Assembly (NCBI RefSeq): GCF_002113125.1
Contig: NZ_NEJP01000002.1
Span: 310,001-374,000, forward strand
Direction: 5' to 3'
DNA from: Pseudomonas sp. B20(2017)
Lineage (GTDB): Bacteria; Pseudomonadota; Gammaproteobacteria; Pseudomonadales; Pseudomonadaceae
DNA: 64,000 nt
The position numbers and the translations under genes are program-made. The notes below the pieces were generated by a model. It searched no databases. It saw nothing but the letters and a program-made list of their open reading frames with translations, and was not told the origin of the DNA. Positions 26,130-36,496 of the stretch are shown here, one piece after another (the first letter of the stretch is position 1; every line of letters starts with the position of its first letter).

Positions 26130-26838
26130 CGACGGCACTCAGGACGTAACCCTTGCCCCACACCGTGCGCACTTCCCGCTCGGTGTAGCCGACCGACTTG
26201 AGTTTGCGGCGGATCTGGCTGATGTGCATGTCGAGGCTGCGATCGTGGGCCGCGTAACCGCGCTGAAGAACGTGCTGATAAAGGAAGGCCTTGCTCAGCA
26301 CTTCCTCGTCGTTGCGGTTGAGGGTTTCCAGCAGGCGGTATTCGCTGCGGGTCAGGCCGGCGGGCTGGTCGAGGTAGAACACGTCGCATTGATCGTCGTC
26401 GAAACGCAGCCCGCCGACTGGCACCACTGGGGTGACGGCAGCCGGACGACGATCGAGAGCAACACGGCGCAGGATCGCTTCGATCCGCACATGCAGCTCG
26501 GCCATGCTGAAGGGTTTGGGCAGATAGTCGTCGGCACCGAGGCGAAACCCACTGATACGGTCGGCTTCGGCACCGAGGGCTGACATCAGCAGCACCGGCG
26601 TGGAATGGCTCTGACGCAGTTGGGTCAGGACATTCAATCCGTCGAGTCCCGGCAACAGAATATCCATCAACACCACGTCGAACGGCTGGCGCCGGGCGAT
26701 GCTCAGGCCTTCGCTGCCGTTCTGGCACCAGGTGACCTGGAAGCCGCTGCGACCCAGTTGTTCATGGACATAGGCACCGAGGACGGGATCATCTTCGATG
26801 GAAAGAATGCGGGGTTGGCCAATAGAGACAGGAGTCAT
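26116..26838 (-). CDS. OmpR-family response regulator (PirR-like position)
   Basis: 240 residues from ATG 26838. Receiver domain: ILSIEDDPVLGAYVHEQL, the phosphorylated Asp in VVLMDILLPGLDG, LLMSALGAEADR, and the Lys in YLPKPFSMAEL. Winged-helix domain: LTRSEYRLLETL, DRSLDMHISQIRRKL and VRTVWGKGYVL. The gene precedes and overlaps the kinase gene, and diverges from gacS. The frame is open upstream to 26967 but family alignment begins at the chosen start. No TonB receptor gene (pirA) accompanies the pair here. Confidence 0.92.
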   Translation of the reverse strand: MTPVSIGQPRILSIEDDPVLGAYVHEQLGRSGFQVTWCQNGSEGLSIARRQPFDVVLMDILLPGLDGLNVLTQLRQSHSTPVLLMSALGAEADRISGFRLGADDYLPKPFSMAELHVRIEAILRRVALDRRPAAVTPVVPVGGLRFDDDQCDVFYLDQPAGLTRSEYRLLETLNRNDEEVLSKAFLYQHVLQRGYAAHDRSLDMHISQIRRKLKSVGYTEREVRTVWGKGYVLSAVDESV

Positions 26839-27054
26839 GACTATCTGCAAATAATTCTCAGTTGGGCGATTATTCAAGATTGCCCCGCGCCCGGCAACCC
26901 AAGCTTGACCTGTCGGACAGATGACAGGTGCCCAAGCGAAGAACAACGACATCATTTTTCCCGACAACGTCCCTGAGCAAATCGCTACACTGCGCCGATA
27001 CCGCGTGCCGGACGCACGTGTGAGTCAACGATCAGCGGGATGCAGGAGAAAGGC

Positions 27055-29808
27055 GTGCTCAAGAAACTGGGAATCAAAGGTCGCGTATTGTTGCTGACCC
27101 TGTTGCCGACCAGCCTGATGGCACTGGTGCTGGGCGGGTATTTCACCTGGACGCAGCAGTCCGACCTGCAAGCCCAACTGATGCAGCGCGGCGAAATGAT
27201 CGCCGAACAACTGGCTCCGCTGGTGGCGCCGGCCATGGGCCATGGCGATGCCGAACTGCTCGAGCGCATCGCCACCCAGTCCCTCGAACAACCGGACGTG
27301 CGCGCCGTGACGTTCCTCGCGCCCGACCGTTCTCCTCTGGCGCATGCCGGTCCGACCATGCTCAATCAGGCACCGAGCGGTGACAGCACCCAATTGTTGC
27401 GGCGCAGCGGCAACGACGCCACCCGCTATCTGCTGCCGGTGTTCGGCAAACACCGCAACCTCGCCGGCGAACTGATCCCGCAAGAGTCCGACCGCCTGCT
27501 CGGCTGGGTCGAACTGGAGCTGTCGCACAACGGCATGCTGTTGCGCGGCTATCGAAGCCTGTTCGCCAGCCTGCTGCTGATCGGCGCAGGACTGGCCGGC
27601 GCCGCGCTACTGGCCTTGCGCATGGGCCGCACGATCAACCGCCCGCTGAGCCAGATCAAACAGGCCGTCGCGCAGCTCAAGGACGGTCACCTGGAAACCC
27701 GTCTGCCACCGCTGGGCAGTCAGGAACTGGATGAACTGGCGTCCGGCATCAACCGCATGGCCGGTACCCTGCAAAACGCCCGCGAAGAATTGCAGCACAG
27801 TGTCGATCAGGCCACCGAAGACGTGCGCCAGAACCTGGAAACCATCGAGATCCAGAACATCGAGCTGGACCTGGCCCGCAAGGAAGCGCTGGAAGCGAGC
27901 CGGATCAAATCCGAATTCCTCGCCAACATGAGCCACGAGATCCGCACGCCGCTCAATGGCATTCTCGGTTTCACCCACCTGTTGCAGAAAAGCGAGCTGA
28001 CCCCGCGCCAGCTCGACTATCTGGGCACCATCGAAAAATCCGCCGACAGCCTGCTGGGGATCATCAACGAGATCCTCGATTTCTCGAAGATCGAGGCCGG
28101 CAAACTGGTGCTCGACCATATTCCGTTCAACCTGCGCGACCTGTTGCAGGACACACTGACCATCCTCGCCCCCGCTGCCCACGCCAAGCAGCTGGAACTG
28201 GTGAGTCTGGTGTACCGCGACACGCCGCTGTCGCTGGTCGGCGATCCGCTGCGCCTCAAGCAGATCCTGACCAACCTGGTGAGCAACGCGATCAAGTTCA
28301 CCCGCGAAGGCACCATCGTCGCCCGCGCCATGCTCGAAGAGGAAAACGACGACAGCGTGCAGTTGCGCATCAGCATTCAGGACACCGGCATCGGCCTGTC
28401 GAACCAGGACGTGCGCGCCTTGTTCCAGGCGTTCAGCCAGGCTGACAACTCGCTGTCGCGCCAACCCGGCGGCACCGGACTGGGGCTGGTGATTTCCAAG
28501 CGCCTGATCGAACAGATGGGCGGCGAAATCGGCGTCGACAGCACGCCGGGCGAAGGCTCGGAATTCTGGATCAGCCTGAACCTGCCCAAGACCCGCGACG
28601 ATGCCGAAGACCTGCCTTCCGCGCCATTGCTCGGGCGCCGGGTGGCGGTGCTGGAAAACCACGAACTGGCGCGTCAGGCCCTGCAGCATCAACTGGAGGA
28701 TTGCGGCCTCGATGTCACACCGTTCAATACCCTGGAAAGCCTGACCAATGGCGTCACCGGCGCCCATCAGACCGATCAGGCGATCGATCTGGCGGTACTC
28801 GGCATCACCAGCAACGACATGCCGCCCGAACGCCTCAACCAACACATCTGGGACCTCGAGCACCTCGGCTGCCGGGTTCTGGTGTTATGCCCGACCACCG
28901 AACTGACGCTGTATCACCTGTCGGTGCCCAACCCTCACAGCCAACTGCAATCGAAACCGGCCTGCACCCGCAAACTGCGCCGGGCCTTGTCGGACATGGT
29001 CAACCCGCGCCAGCCGCGCAGCGAACCCGGCGAACCGTTGTCGAGCCGTGCGCCGAAAGTGCTGTGCGTCGACGACAACCCGGCCAACCTTTTGCTGGTG
29101 CAGACGCTGCTCGAAGACATGGGCGCCAAGGTGCTGGCCGTGGAAAGTGGTTACGCGGCGGTCAAGGCGGTGCAGAACGAAACCTTCGATCTGGTGCTGA
29201 TGGACGTGCAGATGCCCGGCATGGACGGACGCCAGAGCACCGAAACCATTCGCCAGTGGGAAAGCGAGCGGCACTGCACGCCGTTGCCGATCGTCGCCCT
29301 CACCGCCCACGCCATGGCCAATGAAAAACGCGCGCTGCTGCAAAGCGGCATGGACGACTACCTGACCAAGCCGATCAGCGAGCGGCAACTGGCGCAGGTG
29401 GTGCTGAAGTGGACGGGCCTTGCGTTGCGCAATCAGGCGCCGGAACGTGGCGGTGAGAGTCTGCTGGGCAATCAGGAACTGCCGATACTCGATCACGAGG
29501 AAGGTCTGCGCCTGGCTGCCGGCAAGGCGGATCTGGCGGCAGACATGCTGGCGATGCTGCTGGCTTCGCTCGAGGCCGACCGCGAAGCCATCCGCACCGC
29601 CCGCGACAATCAGGATCAGAACGGTCTGCTGGAGCGGGTGCACCGCCTGCATGGCGCCACCCGTTACTGCGGCGTACCGCAATTGCGCGCCGCCTGCCAG
29701 CGCAGCGAAACCCTGCTCAAGCAGCAGGACCCCAAGGCCTCGACCGCCCTGGACGAGCTGGAACGGGCGATCAATCGTCTGGCGGCCCAGGCGAAGATCA
29801 GCGCCTGA
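27055..29808 (+). CDS. gacS: Global regulatory hybrid sensor kinase GacS
   Basis: 917 residues from GTG 27055, which has AGGAG six bases upstream; ATG 27040 lies upstream of that site. The protein begins [20 protein letters not shown]. It has a periplasmic loop of about 130 residues, HAMP, HisKA ([15 protein letters not shown], His 294), HATPase ([17 protein letters not shown]), a divergent pseudo-receiver, a receiver ([12 protein letters not shown], Asp 717) and a C-terminal Hpt ([12 protein letters not shown], His about 866). GacS phosphorylates GacA, which drives the RsmY/Z small RNAs controlling secondary metabolism and biofilm. Confidence 0.97.
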   Translation: MLKKLGIKGRVLLLTLLPTSLMALVLGGYFTWTQQSDLQAQLMQRGEMIAEQLAPLVAPAMGHGDAELLERIATQSLEQPDVRAVTFLAPDRSPLAHAGPTMLNQAPSGDSTQLLRRSGNDATRYLLPVFGKHRNLAGELIPQESDRLLGWVELELSHNGMLLRGYRSLFASLLLIGAGLAGAALLALRMGRTINRPLSQIKQAVAQLKDGHLETRLPPLGSQELDELASGINRMAGTLQNAREELQHSVDQATEDVRQNLETIEIQNIELDLARKEALEASRIKSEFLANMSHEIRTPLNGILGFTHLLQKSELTPRQLDYLGTIEKSADSLLGIINEILDFSKIEAGKLVLDHIPFNLRDLLQDTLTILAPAAHAKQLELVSLVYRDTPLSLVGDPLRLKQILTNLVSNAIKFTREGTIVARAMLEEENDDSVQLRISIQDTGIGLSNQDVRALFQAFSQADNSLSRQPGGTGLGLVISKRLIEQMGGEIGVDSTPGEGSEFWISLNLPKTRDDAEDLPSAPLLGRRVAVLENHELARQALQHQLEDCGLDVTPFNTLESLTNGVTGAHQTDQAIDLAVLGITSNDMPPERLNQHIWDLEHLGCRVLVLCPTTELTLYHLSVPNPHSQLQSKPACTRKLRRALSDMVNPRQPRSEPGEPLSSRAPKVLCVDDNPANLLLVQTLLEDMGAKVLAVESGYAAVKAVQNETFDLVLMDVQMPGMDGRQSTETIRQWESERHCTPLPIVALTAHAMANEKRALLQSGMDDYLTKPISERQLAQVVLKWTGLALRNQAPERGGESLLGNQELPILDHEEGLRLAAGKADLAADMLAMLLASLEADREAIRTARDNQDQNGLLERVHRLHGATRYCGVPQLRAACQRSETLLKQQDPKASTALDELERAINRLAAQAKISA

Positions 29809-29891
29809 TCCACGGCAATGCCGGTCAACGCCGACGCGGCTACAGTTGTCGCGGGTGATTTGCGCCCGCGTCGATGCTCCAGGAGGATTTC

Positions 29892-30881
29892 ATGCGCACG
29901 ATCGTTTTCAGCAGCCAGACCTATGACCGCGACAGTTTCCTCGCCGCCGATCGCCCGTCCGGGATCGAACTGCATTTCCAGCCGGCCCGGCTCAGCCTCG
30001 ACACGGCGGCGCTGGCCGAACATCACGAGGTGGTCTGCGCCTTCATCAACGATGACCTGAGCGCCCCGGTGCTGGAACGTCTGGCCGCCGGTGGCACACG
30101 CCTGATCGCCTTGCGTTCGGCCGGCTACAACCATGTGGATCTGGCCGTCGCCAAACGTCTGGGACTGGCCGTCGTGCGCGTACCGGCCTACTCGCCCCAC
30201 GCGGTGGCCGAGCATGCGGTGGCGTTGATCCTCTCCCTCAACCGCCGTCTGCACCGTGCCTACAACCGCACCCGCGAAGGCGACTTCAGCCTGCACGGTC
30301 TTACCGGTTTCGATCTGGTGGGCAAAACGGTCGGTATCGTCGGCACCGGACAGATCGGCGCGACCTTCGCGAAAATCATGCACGGTTTCGGCTGCGAGCT
30401 GCTGGCCTACGACCCGTATCCAAATCCTGCCGTCGAAGCGTTGGGCGCGCGCTACCTGAGCCTGCCGGATCTGCTGGCGCAAGCGCGGATCATCAGCCTG
30501 CACTGCCCGCTCAACGAACAGAGCAAACACCTGATCAACCGCGATTCGCTGGCGCACATGCAACCGGGGGCGATGCTGATCAACACCGGGCGCGGCGGTC
30601 TGGTAGACACGCCGGCGCTGATCGACGCCCTGAAGGACGGCCAGCTCGGTTATCTGGGACTGGATGTGTATGAAGAGGAAGCGCAGCTGTTCTTCGAGGA
30701 CCGTTCCGACCTGCCGCTACAGGACGACGTGCTGGCGCGGCTGCTGACGTTCCCCAATGTGATCGTCACCGCGCATCAGGCATTCCTGACCCATGAGGCG
30801 CTGGGCGCGATTGCCGCGACCACCTTGCACAACATCGCGACCTGGGCGGCGGGTACGCCGCAGAACCAGGTCGAAGGCTGA
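29892..30881 (+). CDS. ldhA: 2-hydroxyacid dehydrogenase (fermentative D-lactate dehydrogenase type)
   Basis: 329 residues from ATG 29892, preceded by CAGGAGG. Typical D-2-hydroxyacid dehydrogenase features: RSAGYNHVDLAVAKRLGLAVVRVPAYSPHAVAEHAVAL, the NAD motif VGIVGTGQIGATFA, then LHCPLNEQSKHLIN, INTGRGGLVDTPAL and the catalytic His in VTAHQAFLTHEAL. YDPYPN follows the nucleotide-binding loop. It reduces pyruvate to D-lactate with NADH. The place right after gacS matches ldhA in other pseudomonads. Confidence 0.92.
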   Translation: MRTIVFSSQTYDRDSFLAADRPSGIELHFQPARLSLDTAALAEHHEVVCAFINDDLSAPVLERLAAGGTRLIALRSAGYNHVDLAVAKRLGLAVVRVPAYSPHAVAEHAVALILSLNRRLHRAYNRTREGDFSLHGLTGFDLVGKTVGIVGTGQIGATFAKIMHGFGCELLAYDPYPNPAVEALGARYLSLPDLLAQARIISLHCPLNEQSKHLINRDSLAHMQPGAMLINTGRGGLVDTPALIDALKDGQLGYLGLDVYEEEAQLFFEDRSDLPLQDDVLARLLTFPNVIVTAHQAFLTHEALGAIAATTLHNIATWAAGTPQNQVEG

Positions 30882-30891
30882 GCGATCGGAC

Positions 30892-31332
30892 TCAGACCGG
30901 GGGCGGCGTCGGGGTAATCGCCACACACAGGATCAACAGCGCCAGCCAGCCGAACCCCAGTAAACGTTGCTTGAGGGAGTGCCCGCTGCGCAGCAGGAAC
31001 CAGACAAACACCAGCGGCATCAGAAACGCCATGATCTTCAGCCAGCCTTCCACCGGGCGCGAACCATCCGGGTTCACCACCGGTTCGACAAGCTGCGCTC
31101 GACGGCGTCGCCCCGCAGCGGCCGGCATGATCTTCGGCCGTTCGGGGGCCGGCGGCGGAACGTGCGCCTCGGGCACAGCCTTGTTACGCGGCAGGCTGCC
31201 AAAGGAAATCGTCGACGTGCCTTTTTCGGCTTGAGGCGCCTGCGCCTCTGCCAGCGGAGCCCCGCAATGAATGCACGCCGTGGCTTCGGAACTGATACTC
31301 CGCTTGCATTCATAACATTCGATCAGCGCCAT
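30892..31332 (-). CDS. Zinc-ribbon membrane protein
   Basis: 146 residues from ATG 31332 with AAGGAA eight bases upstream. An N-terminal zinc ribbon (CYECKRSISSEATACIHCGAPL) is followed by a Pro/Ala-rich linker and two C-terminal membrane helices (GWLKIMAFLMPLVFVWFLLR and LLGFGWLALLILCVAI). The layout resembles the widespread zinc-ribbon-plus-membrane proteins of unknown function. The gene is divergent from the next plus-strand gene and convergent with ldhA, 10 bases from its stop. Confidence 0.82.
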   Translation of the reverse strand: MALIECYECKRSISSEATACIHCGAPLAEAQAPQAEKGTSTISFGSLPRNKAVPEAHVPPPAPERPKIMPAAAGRRRRAQLVEPVVNPDGSRPVEGWLKIMAFLMPLVFVWFLLRSGHSLKQRLLGFGWLALLILCVAITPTPPPV

Positions 31333-31465
31333 GTTCCGTTCCTTGAAAATGAAGGCGGCAGTTTGCCACGACTGCGGTGTCGATTTGAACCGGATCGAAG
31401 GTCGCACGTGCGCATCATTCTGCAATCAAGCCCGTGCTAGCATGTCGCGCATATTTGGAGGACCC

Positions 31466-31900
31466 ATGGTCGAACACGATTTCCGCTACACCCTGATGAA
31501 CCCGCAACACACTCTCACCGAATGCCGCGCCCTGGTTCCGGGCCGTTATCAGGTCACCGGCAACGGTGGCTCGATCCGCATCGGCGACGTGCTGGTCGTG
31601 ACCCTCAAAGGCAGCAAGGACTTGTCCATGCGCCTGACCGTCGACACCGTCCGCCACCTGATCAACCCGCCGGGTCAATGGACTGCCATGACCACCGGCC
31701 CGATGTTCGGTGAGCTGGCGATCCACACCTGGCAGGTCAACTGCGACAGCTGCGCCAAGGAGCTGAGCTTCGAATTCGCGGTGGACGCCAAGCTGGGCAA
31801 GCCTGCGGAAAAACCGGCCGCCACGGCACGCATCGCGGAACTGGGCTGGAAAGCTGTCGGCGACAAGCACCTGTGTCCGAAATGCCAGGAGCCGGCGTGA
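31466..31900 (+). CDS. Conserved hypothetical protein with C-terminal zinc-binding CxxC pairs
   Basis: 144 residues from ATG 31466 with GGAG just upstream; the frame extends upstream without a better start. The body is mainly beta-like (YTLMNPQHTLTECRALVPGRYQVTGNGGSIRIGDVLVVTLKG). Two CxxC motifs, CDSC and CPKC, suggest metal binding. I do not recognise a named function. The stop overlaps the ATG of the next lipoprotein gene by one base (TGATG). Confidence 0.78.
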   Translation: MVEHDFRYTLMNPQHTLTECRALVPGRYQVTGNGGSIRIGDVLVVTLKGSKDLSMRLTVDTVRHLINPPGQWTAMTTGPMFGELAIHTWQVNCDSCAKELSFEFAVDAKLGKPAEKPAATARIAELGWKAVGDKHLCPKCQEPA

Positions 31901-32304
31901 TGAAACACCTGGCCCTGACCGCCGCTGTCGGCGCCGGCCTGATGGGTTGCGCCGCGGAGCCTGTGCAACTGCAACAGAACCGCAGCTACATTCTGGAATG
32001 GATCGGCGAGCGTCCGCTGATGGACTACAGCCACCTGACCGTGACCCTCGGCGATGATGGCCGGGCGTATGGCAATGGCGGCTGCAACCATTGGTTTGCG
32101 CCGTACACCCTGGAAGGCGACAAGCTGAGCTTCGGCAAGATCGGCAAGACCCGCAAACTCTGCGCACCGGCGCTCATGGAGCAGGAGCAACGCTTCCTCC
32201 AGGCCCTGGAGCACGTGGAGCGCTGGGACATCTCGCCGATCGAGCAGATGCGCTTCTGGCCGGCTGAAGGCAAGCCGTTGCGCTGGTGGCTGGAAGAAGG
32301 CTGA
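31900..32304 (+). CDS. META-domain lipoprotein (HslJ-like)
   Basis: 134 residues with a lipoprotein signal ending in GLMGC, so Cys at about 17 should be lipidated. The META core is clear: SHLTVTLGDDGRAYGNGGCNHWFAPYTLEGDKLSFGKIGKTRKLC, then EQEQRFLQALEHVERW. META proteins (E. coli HslJ) are envelope proteins tied to stress or novobiocin resistance, with unclear mechanism. Coupled to the preceding gene by a one-base overlap. Confidence 0.88.
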   Translation: MKHLALTAAVGAGLMGCAAEPVQLQQNRSYILEWIGERPLMDYSHLTVTLGDDGRAYGNGGCNHWFAPYTLEGDKLSFGKIGKTRKLCAPALMEQEQRFLQALEHVERWDISPIEQMRFWPAEGKPLRWWLEEG

Positions 32305-32333
32305 TCCTTAGATCATTCCCACGCATAGCGCTT

Positions 32334-32437
32334 GATCGTTCCCACGCTCCGCGTGGGAATGCATCCAGTGACGCTCTGCGTCACAGCGGACGCGGAGCGT
32401 CCGGGGCGGCGTTACCACGCAGAGCGTGGGAACGATC
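32334..32437. repeat. Palindromic intergenic repeat, copy 1
   Basis: Begins GATCGTTCCCACGCTCCGCG and ends with its inverse CGTGGGAACGATC, with nested GACGCTCTGCGTC and GGACGCGGAGCGTCC hairpins inside. A broken partial copy precedes it at 32311. Same family as 34464, 37759 and 45631. Confidence 0.9.
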
Positions 32438-32466
32438 AGCGAAGACCAGCGATCATCAAGTGCGAA

Positions 32467-32934
32467 TCAGTTGGTCGCCTGCAACGCCTCAAGCTTCGCC
32501 ATCACCCCCGCCGCCGTCTGCTCGCCCATCAACTGTTCCCGTACCTTGCCCTTGTTGTCAATGATGTAGGTCACCGGCAAGGCTTCACTGCGCGGCAGTT
32601 CGAACAGATCCGCCGGATCCTGCGCCAGCACGGTGAATTTGATGCCCAGTTTTTCGCTGGCGCTCTTCAGCTCTTCACCCTGCACGTTGTCGAAATTGAC
32701 CCCGAACACACCGATCTTCTTGCCCTTGAGTTCATCGGCCAGATGATTGAGTTCCGGAATTTCCGTGCGGCACGGGCCACACCATTCGGCCCAGTAATTG
32801 ATTACCACCCATTGTTTGTCGAGGCGCTCGGACGCCACTTTCTGCCCGTTCTGGTCGATGCCGTAGTCGTTACCGCAGCCCCCGAGCATCAACGCCCCGA
32901 TGATCGTCAATGCCGCTGCCAGTGCCCGTGTCAT
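32467..32934 (-). CDS. TlpA-like thiol:disulfide lipoprotein
   Basis: 155 residues from ATG 32934 with AAGGAA upstream. A lipobox IIGALMLGGC marks a lipoprotein. The thioredoxin fold has WAEWCGPCRTEIPELN with the CGPC active site, and a cis-Pro region SEALPVTYIID. It is probably a periplasmic, membrane-anchored reductase or oxidase in the TlpA/ResA family, acting on an unknown envelope thiol substrate. Divergent from arsC. Confidence 0.9.
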   Translation of the reverse strand: MTRALAAALTIIGALMLGGCGNDYGIDQNGQKVASERLDKQWVVINYWAEWCGPCRTEIPELNHLADELKGKKIGVFGVNFDNVQGEELKSASEKLGIKFTVLAQDPADLFELPRSEALPVTYIIDNKGKVREQLMGEQTAAGVMAKLEALQATN

Positions 32935-33048
32935 GTCGTGTTCCTTGTGCAAAATTGAATGCGCCTGCGACCCATCGCCTCTCAAGGTTCTGGATTGCGC
33001 GCTGCACAGTTAGAATAGCCGCCACTCTACGCAAGAAGCGACCCGCCC

Positions 33049-33995
<947 letters not shown>

Positions 33996-33996
33996 G

Positions 33997-34422
33997 ATGG
34001 CCAGAAAGCCGAAAGTCCTGCCCGCCGTCGAATGGCTGGAGCCACGGGTGCGGGCGATGCGGGTGATCAGTCTGCTGTGCTTTTTCGGCCTGGCCGGACT
34101 GCTCGCCGCTTATTACCTGGTGTTCGCCGACCTGCACGGCGCGCGGCCGTGGGTGATTCTGCTGATCGAGCTGATCCCGTGGATCGTGCTCGCACCGGGC
34201 ATGATCATGGGCAGCGCACGGGGGCACTCGTGGATGTGCTTTGTGGTGAATCTGTATTTCATCAAGGGCGCACTGGCCGCGTATGACCCGAGCCGGCAGC
34301 TGTTTGGCGTGCTGGAGATGATTGCCAGTCTGGCGGTGTTCTGCTCGGCGTTGCTGTATGTGCGGTGGCGGTATCAGTTGAATCGCAAACTGGCGGGCGA
34401 AGGCGAAATCTCTGTCGCCTGA
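33997..34422 (+). CDS. DUF2069 membrane protein
   Basis: 141 residues from ATG 33997, one base after the wrbA stop codon. It has four predicted membrane helices (VISLLCFFGLAGLLAAYYLVF, WVILLIELIPWIVLAPGMIMG, MCFVVNLYFIKGALAAY and LEMIASLAVFCSALLYVRW). The helix pattern and PRVRAMRVISLLC start fit DUF2069. The arsC-wrbA-DUF2069 order is the usual Pseudomonas arrangement. Function unknown. Confidence 0.9.
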   Translation: MARKPKVLPAVEWLEPRVRAMRVISLLCFFGLAGLLAAYYLVFADLHGARPWVILLIELIPWIVLAPGMIMGSARGHSWMCFVVNLYFIKGALAAYDPSRQLFGVLEMIASLAVFCSALLYVRWRYQLNRKLAGEGEISVA

Positions 34423-34430
34423 CAGACCGC

Positions 34431-34456
34431 TATCGCTGGCAAGCCAGCTCCCACAG
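34431..34456. repeat. REP-like element
   Basis: TATCGCTGGCAAGCCAGCTC followed by CCACAG, the same core as at 2417 and 24734. It directly precedes a palindromic repeat of a different family. Confidence 0.8.
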
Positions 34457-34463
34457 GTTTCGG

Positions 34464-34566
34464 GATCGTTCCCACGCTCTGCGTGGGAATGCCGCCCGGG
34501 ACGCTCTGCGTCCCTGAGACGCGGAGCGTCTCTTTATGCATTCCCACGCGGAGCGTGGGAACGATC
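34464..34566. repeat. Palindromic intergenic repeat, copy 2
   Basis: GATCGTTCCCACGCTCTGCG at the left, CGGAGCGTGGGAACGATC at the right, with GGGACGCTCTGCGTCCC inside. About 103 bp; fills most of the gap between the DUF2069 gene and the Tag-like gene. Confidence 0.92.
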
Positions 34567-34575
34567 GCTTTAAAT

Positions 34576-35250
34576 TCAATGATTGACGGTGTAAGCCAGC
34601 ATCATCGAAATCTGGCTCATCGGCCGCCCACCACTCTCTTCATGCCACTGGTTGAACGCGTTCTGCACGGTGGCCAGATCCCGCAGACTGCTCGGCACCT
34701 TGTCGACGATCTTCTGCGCATTCAGCGCCGCGACCACGTCGTAGCTCGGCACGAACGTGTCCTTGCCAACCATCCGCAAAAACCGTGGCGCCGACAACCC
34801 ACCCAATTGATGGCCGTGCTTTTTCAGGTACGTCCACAAACCGACGATGTCGGTCACCGGCCAGTCGGCGAGCAATGCACCGAAACTGCCCTTCTCTTTC
34901 TCGACATCCAGAATGAACTGCGCATTGCGCGGCACGCTTTTGAGCTTGCCCAGGTGGCGGATGATCCGCGCATCCTGCATCAATCGCTCAAGGTGTTCGG
35001 CGCTCATCAGCACGACCTTTTCCGGGTCGAACTTGAAGAACACTTCCTCGAAGGCCGGCCACTTGGCGTCCACCAGACTGTGCTTGAGTCCGGCGCGAAA
35101 CACCCGCAGAGCCATGGTCGAGAGATAACGGTCGTCGCTGATCTTGCGCAGTTGCGCCGGGGTCTTGGGAACGGGCAGATGGGCTTCCAGTTCAGCCGCC
35201 GAACCGAAGCGGTTCAGACAGTATTCGTGCAGCCACTTGTAGTCGCGCAT
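34576..35250 (-). CDS. DNA-3-methyladenine glycosylase I-like protein
   Basis: 224 residues from ATG 35250, with AGGAGAGGG just upstream. The middle resembles Tag: FDPEKVVLMSAEHLERLMQDARIIRHLGKLKSVPRNAQFIL, and WPAFEEVFFKFDP aligns to the helix-hairpin-helix region. The zinc residues of E. coli Tag (N-terminal Cys/His and C-terminal His/Cys) are not obvious here, so this is a divergent member. Tag enzymes remove 3-methyladenine from alkylated DNA. No adaptive-response gene is nearby. Confidence 0.78.
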   Translation of the reverse strand: MRDYKWLHEYCLNRFGSAAELEAHLPVPKTPAQLRKISDDRYLSTMALRVFRAGLKHSLVDAKWPAFEEVFFKFDPEKVVLMSAEHLERLMQDARIIRHLGKLKSVPRNAQFILDVEKEKGSFGALLADWPVTDIVGLWTYLKKHGHQLGGLSAPRFLRMVGKDTFVPSYDVVAALNAQKIVDKVPSSLRDLATVQNAFNQWHEESGGRPMSQISMMLAYTVNH

Positions 35251-35282
35251 GCCCTCTCCTTTTGAATGAAACGAAAAACCAA

Positions 35283-35372
35283 TGTGGGAGCGGGCTTGCT
35301 CGCGAAGACTGAGTGTCAGTCGACTCATGCATCGACTGGTACGCCGCCTTCGCGAGCAAGCCCGCTCCCACT
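35283..35372. repeat. REPIN
   Basis: TGTGGGAGCGGGCTTGCTCG at the left and its inverse at the right (CGAGCAAGCCCGCTCCCAC), 90 bp in all. It fills the gap between ttcA and the Tag-like gene. Confidence 0.92.
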
Positions 35373-35382
35373 TGGATCGTGT

Positions 35383-36207
35383 TTACAGGTTTACGACGTT
35401 GACGAAACGCGAAGCAGCGGTTTCATCGATCTTCAGGCTGGTGAAGTCAAACAGGTTACGGTCAGCCAGCTGCGACGGGATCACGTTCTGCAGGCTGCGG
35501 AAAATGCTTTCGGTGCGGCCCGGGGTCTTGCGTTCCCAGTCCTGGAGCATTTCCTTGACCACCTGACGTTGCAGGTTTTCCTGAGAACCACAGAGGTTGC
35601 ACGGGATGATCGGGAATTGCTTGAAGTCCGAGTAGGCCTGGATGTCTTTCTCGTTGCAGTAGGCCAGCGGACGGATCACCACGTTGCGGCCGTCGTCGGC
35701 GCGCAGCTTCGGCGGCATCGCCTTTAGGCTGCCGTTGAAGAACATGTTGAGGAAGAACGTCTCGACGATGTCGTCGCGGTGATGACCGAGGGCCATTTTG
35801 GTCGCGCCGATTTCGTCGGCGAAGGTGTACAGCGTGCCGCGACGCAGGCGCGAGCACAGCGAGCAGGTGGTCTTGCCTTCCGGGATCAGCTCCTTGACCA
35901 CCGAGTAAGTGTCCTTCTCGACAATGTGGTACTCGATGCCCAGCTCTTTCAGATAGGCCGGCAGCACGTGCTCGGGGAAACCCGGCTGCTTCTGGTCCAT
36001 GTTCACGGCGACGATCTCGAACTTGATCGGTGCAACCTTCTGCAGGTGCATCAGCACGTCGAGCATGGTGTAGCTGTCCTTGCCCCCGGACAGGCAGACC
36101 ATGACCTTGTCGCCGTCTTCGATCATGTTGAAGTCGGTGACGGCTTCGCCGGCCAGGCGGCGCAGGCGCTTTTGCAGTTTGTTCTGGTTGACCGTAAGAG
36201 TGCCCAT
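35383..36207 (-). CDS. ttcA: tRNA 2-thiocytidine(32) synthetase TtcA
   Basis: 274 residues. PP-loop ATP site: [19 protein letters not shown]. Two CxxC motifs, [10 protein letters not shown] and [10 protein letters not shown], bind the iron-sulfur cluster or transfer sulfur, with [18 protein letters not shown] between. It adds sulfur to cytidine 32 of certain tRNAs. The start ATG 36207 is followed by the typical N-terminus [21 protein letters not shown]. Confidence 0.96.
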   Translation of the reverse strand: MGTLTVNQNKLQKRLRRLAGEAVTDFNMIEDGDKVMVCLSGGKDSYTMLDVLMHLQKVAPIKFEIVAVNMDQKQPGFPEHVLPAYLKELGIEYHIVEKDTYSVVKELIPEGKTTCSLCSRLRRGTLYTFADEIGATKMALGHHRDDIVETFFLNMFFNGSLKAMPPKLRADDGRNVVIRPLAYCNEKDIQAYSDFKQFPIIPCNLCGSQENLQRQVVKEMLQDWERKTPGRTESIFRSLQNVIPSQLADRNLFDFTSLKIDETAASRFVNVVNL

Positions 36208-36496
36208 GACGCGAAATCCGTGAGGTGTGACGAAAGGCGGGCATTTTACGCAAAAACACTGGGTTTGTGGCCACAGGTTGTCGCCCCCTCAAATGCCCGT
36301 CCGCACAGACCCCGACGCGATTACCCCGAGGTTTTACAGCGCGATTTGCTCTAAGCCCCTATCACCTGTGCGGTTAAGACCTTTCTATACTGCGACATAA
36401 GGTCGCACACAATCTGAAGACCTGTATTTGCTGGGCCACATTGGCCCGTAGGCGCTCCGCTGGGGGGCGATGGCAATAACGAGAGGAGTGACTGGC

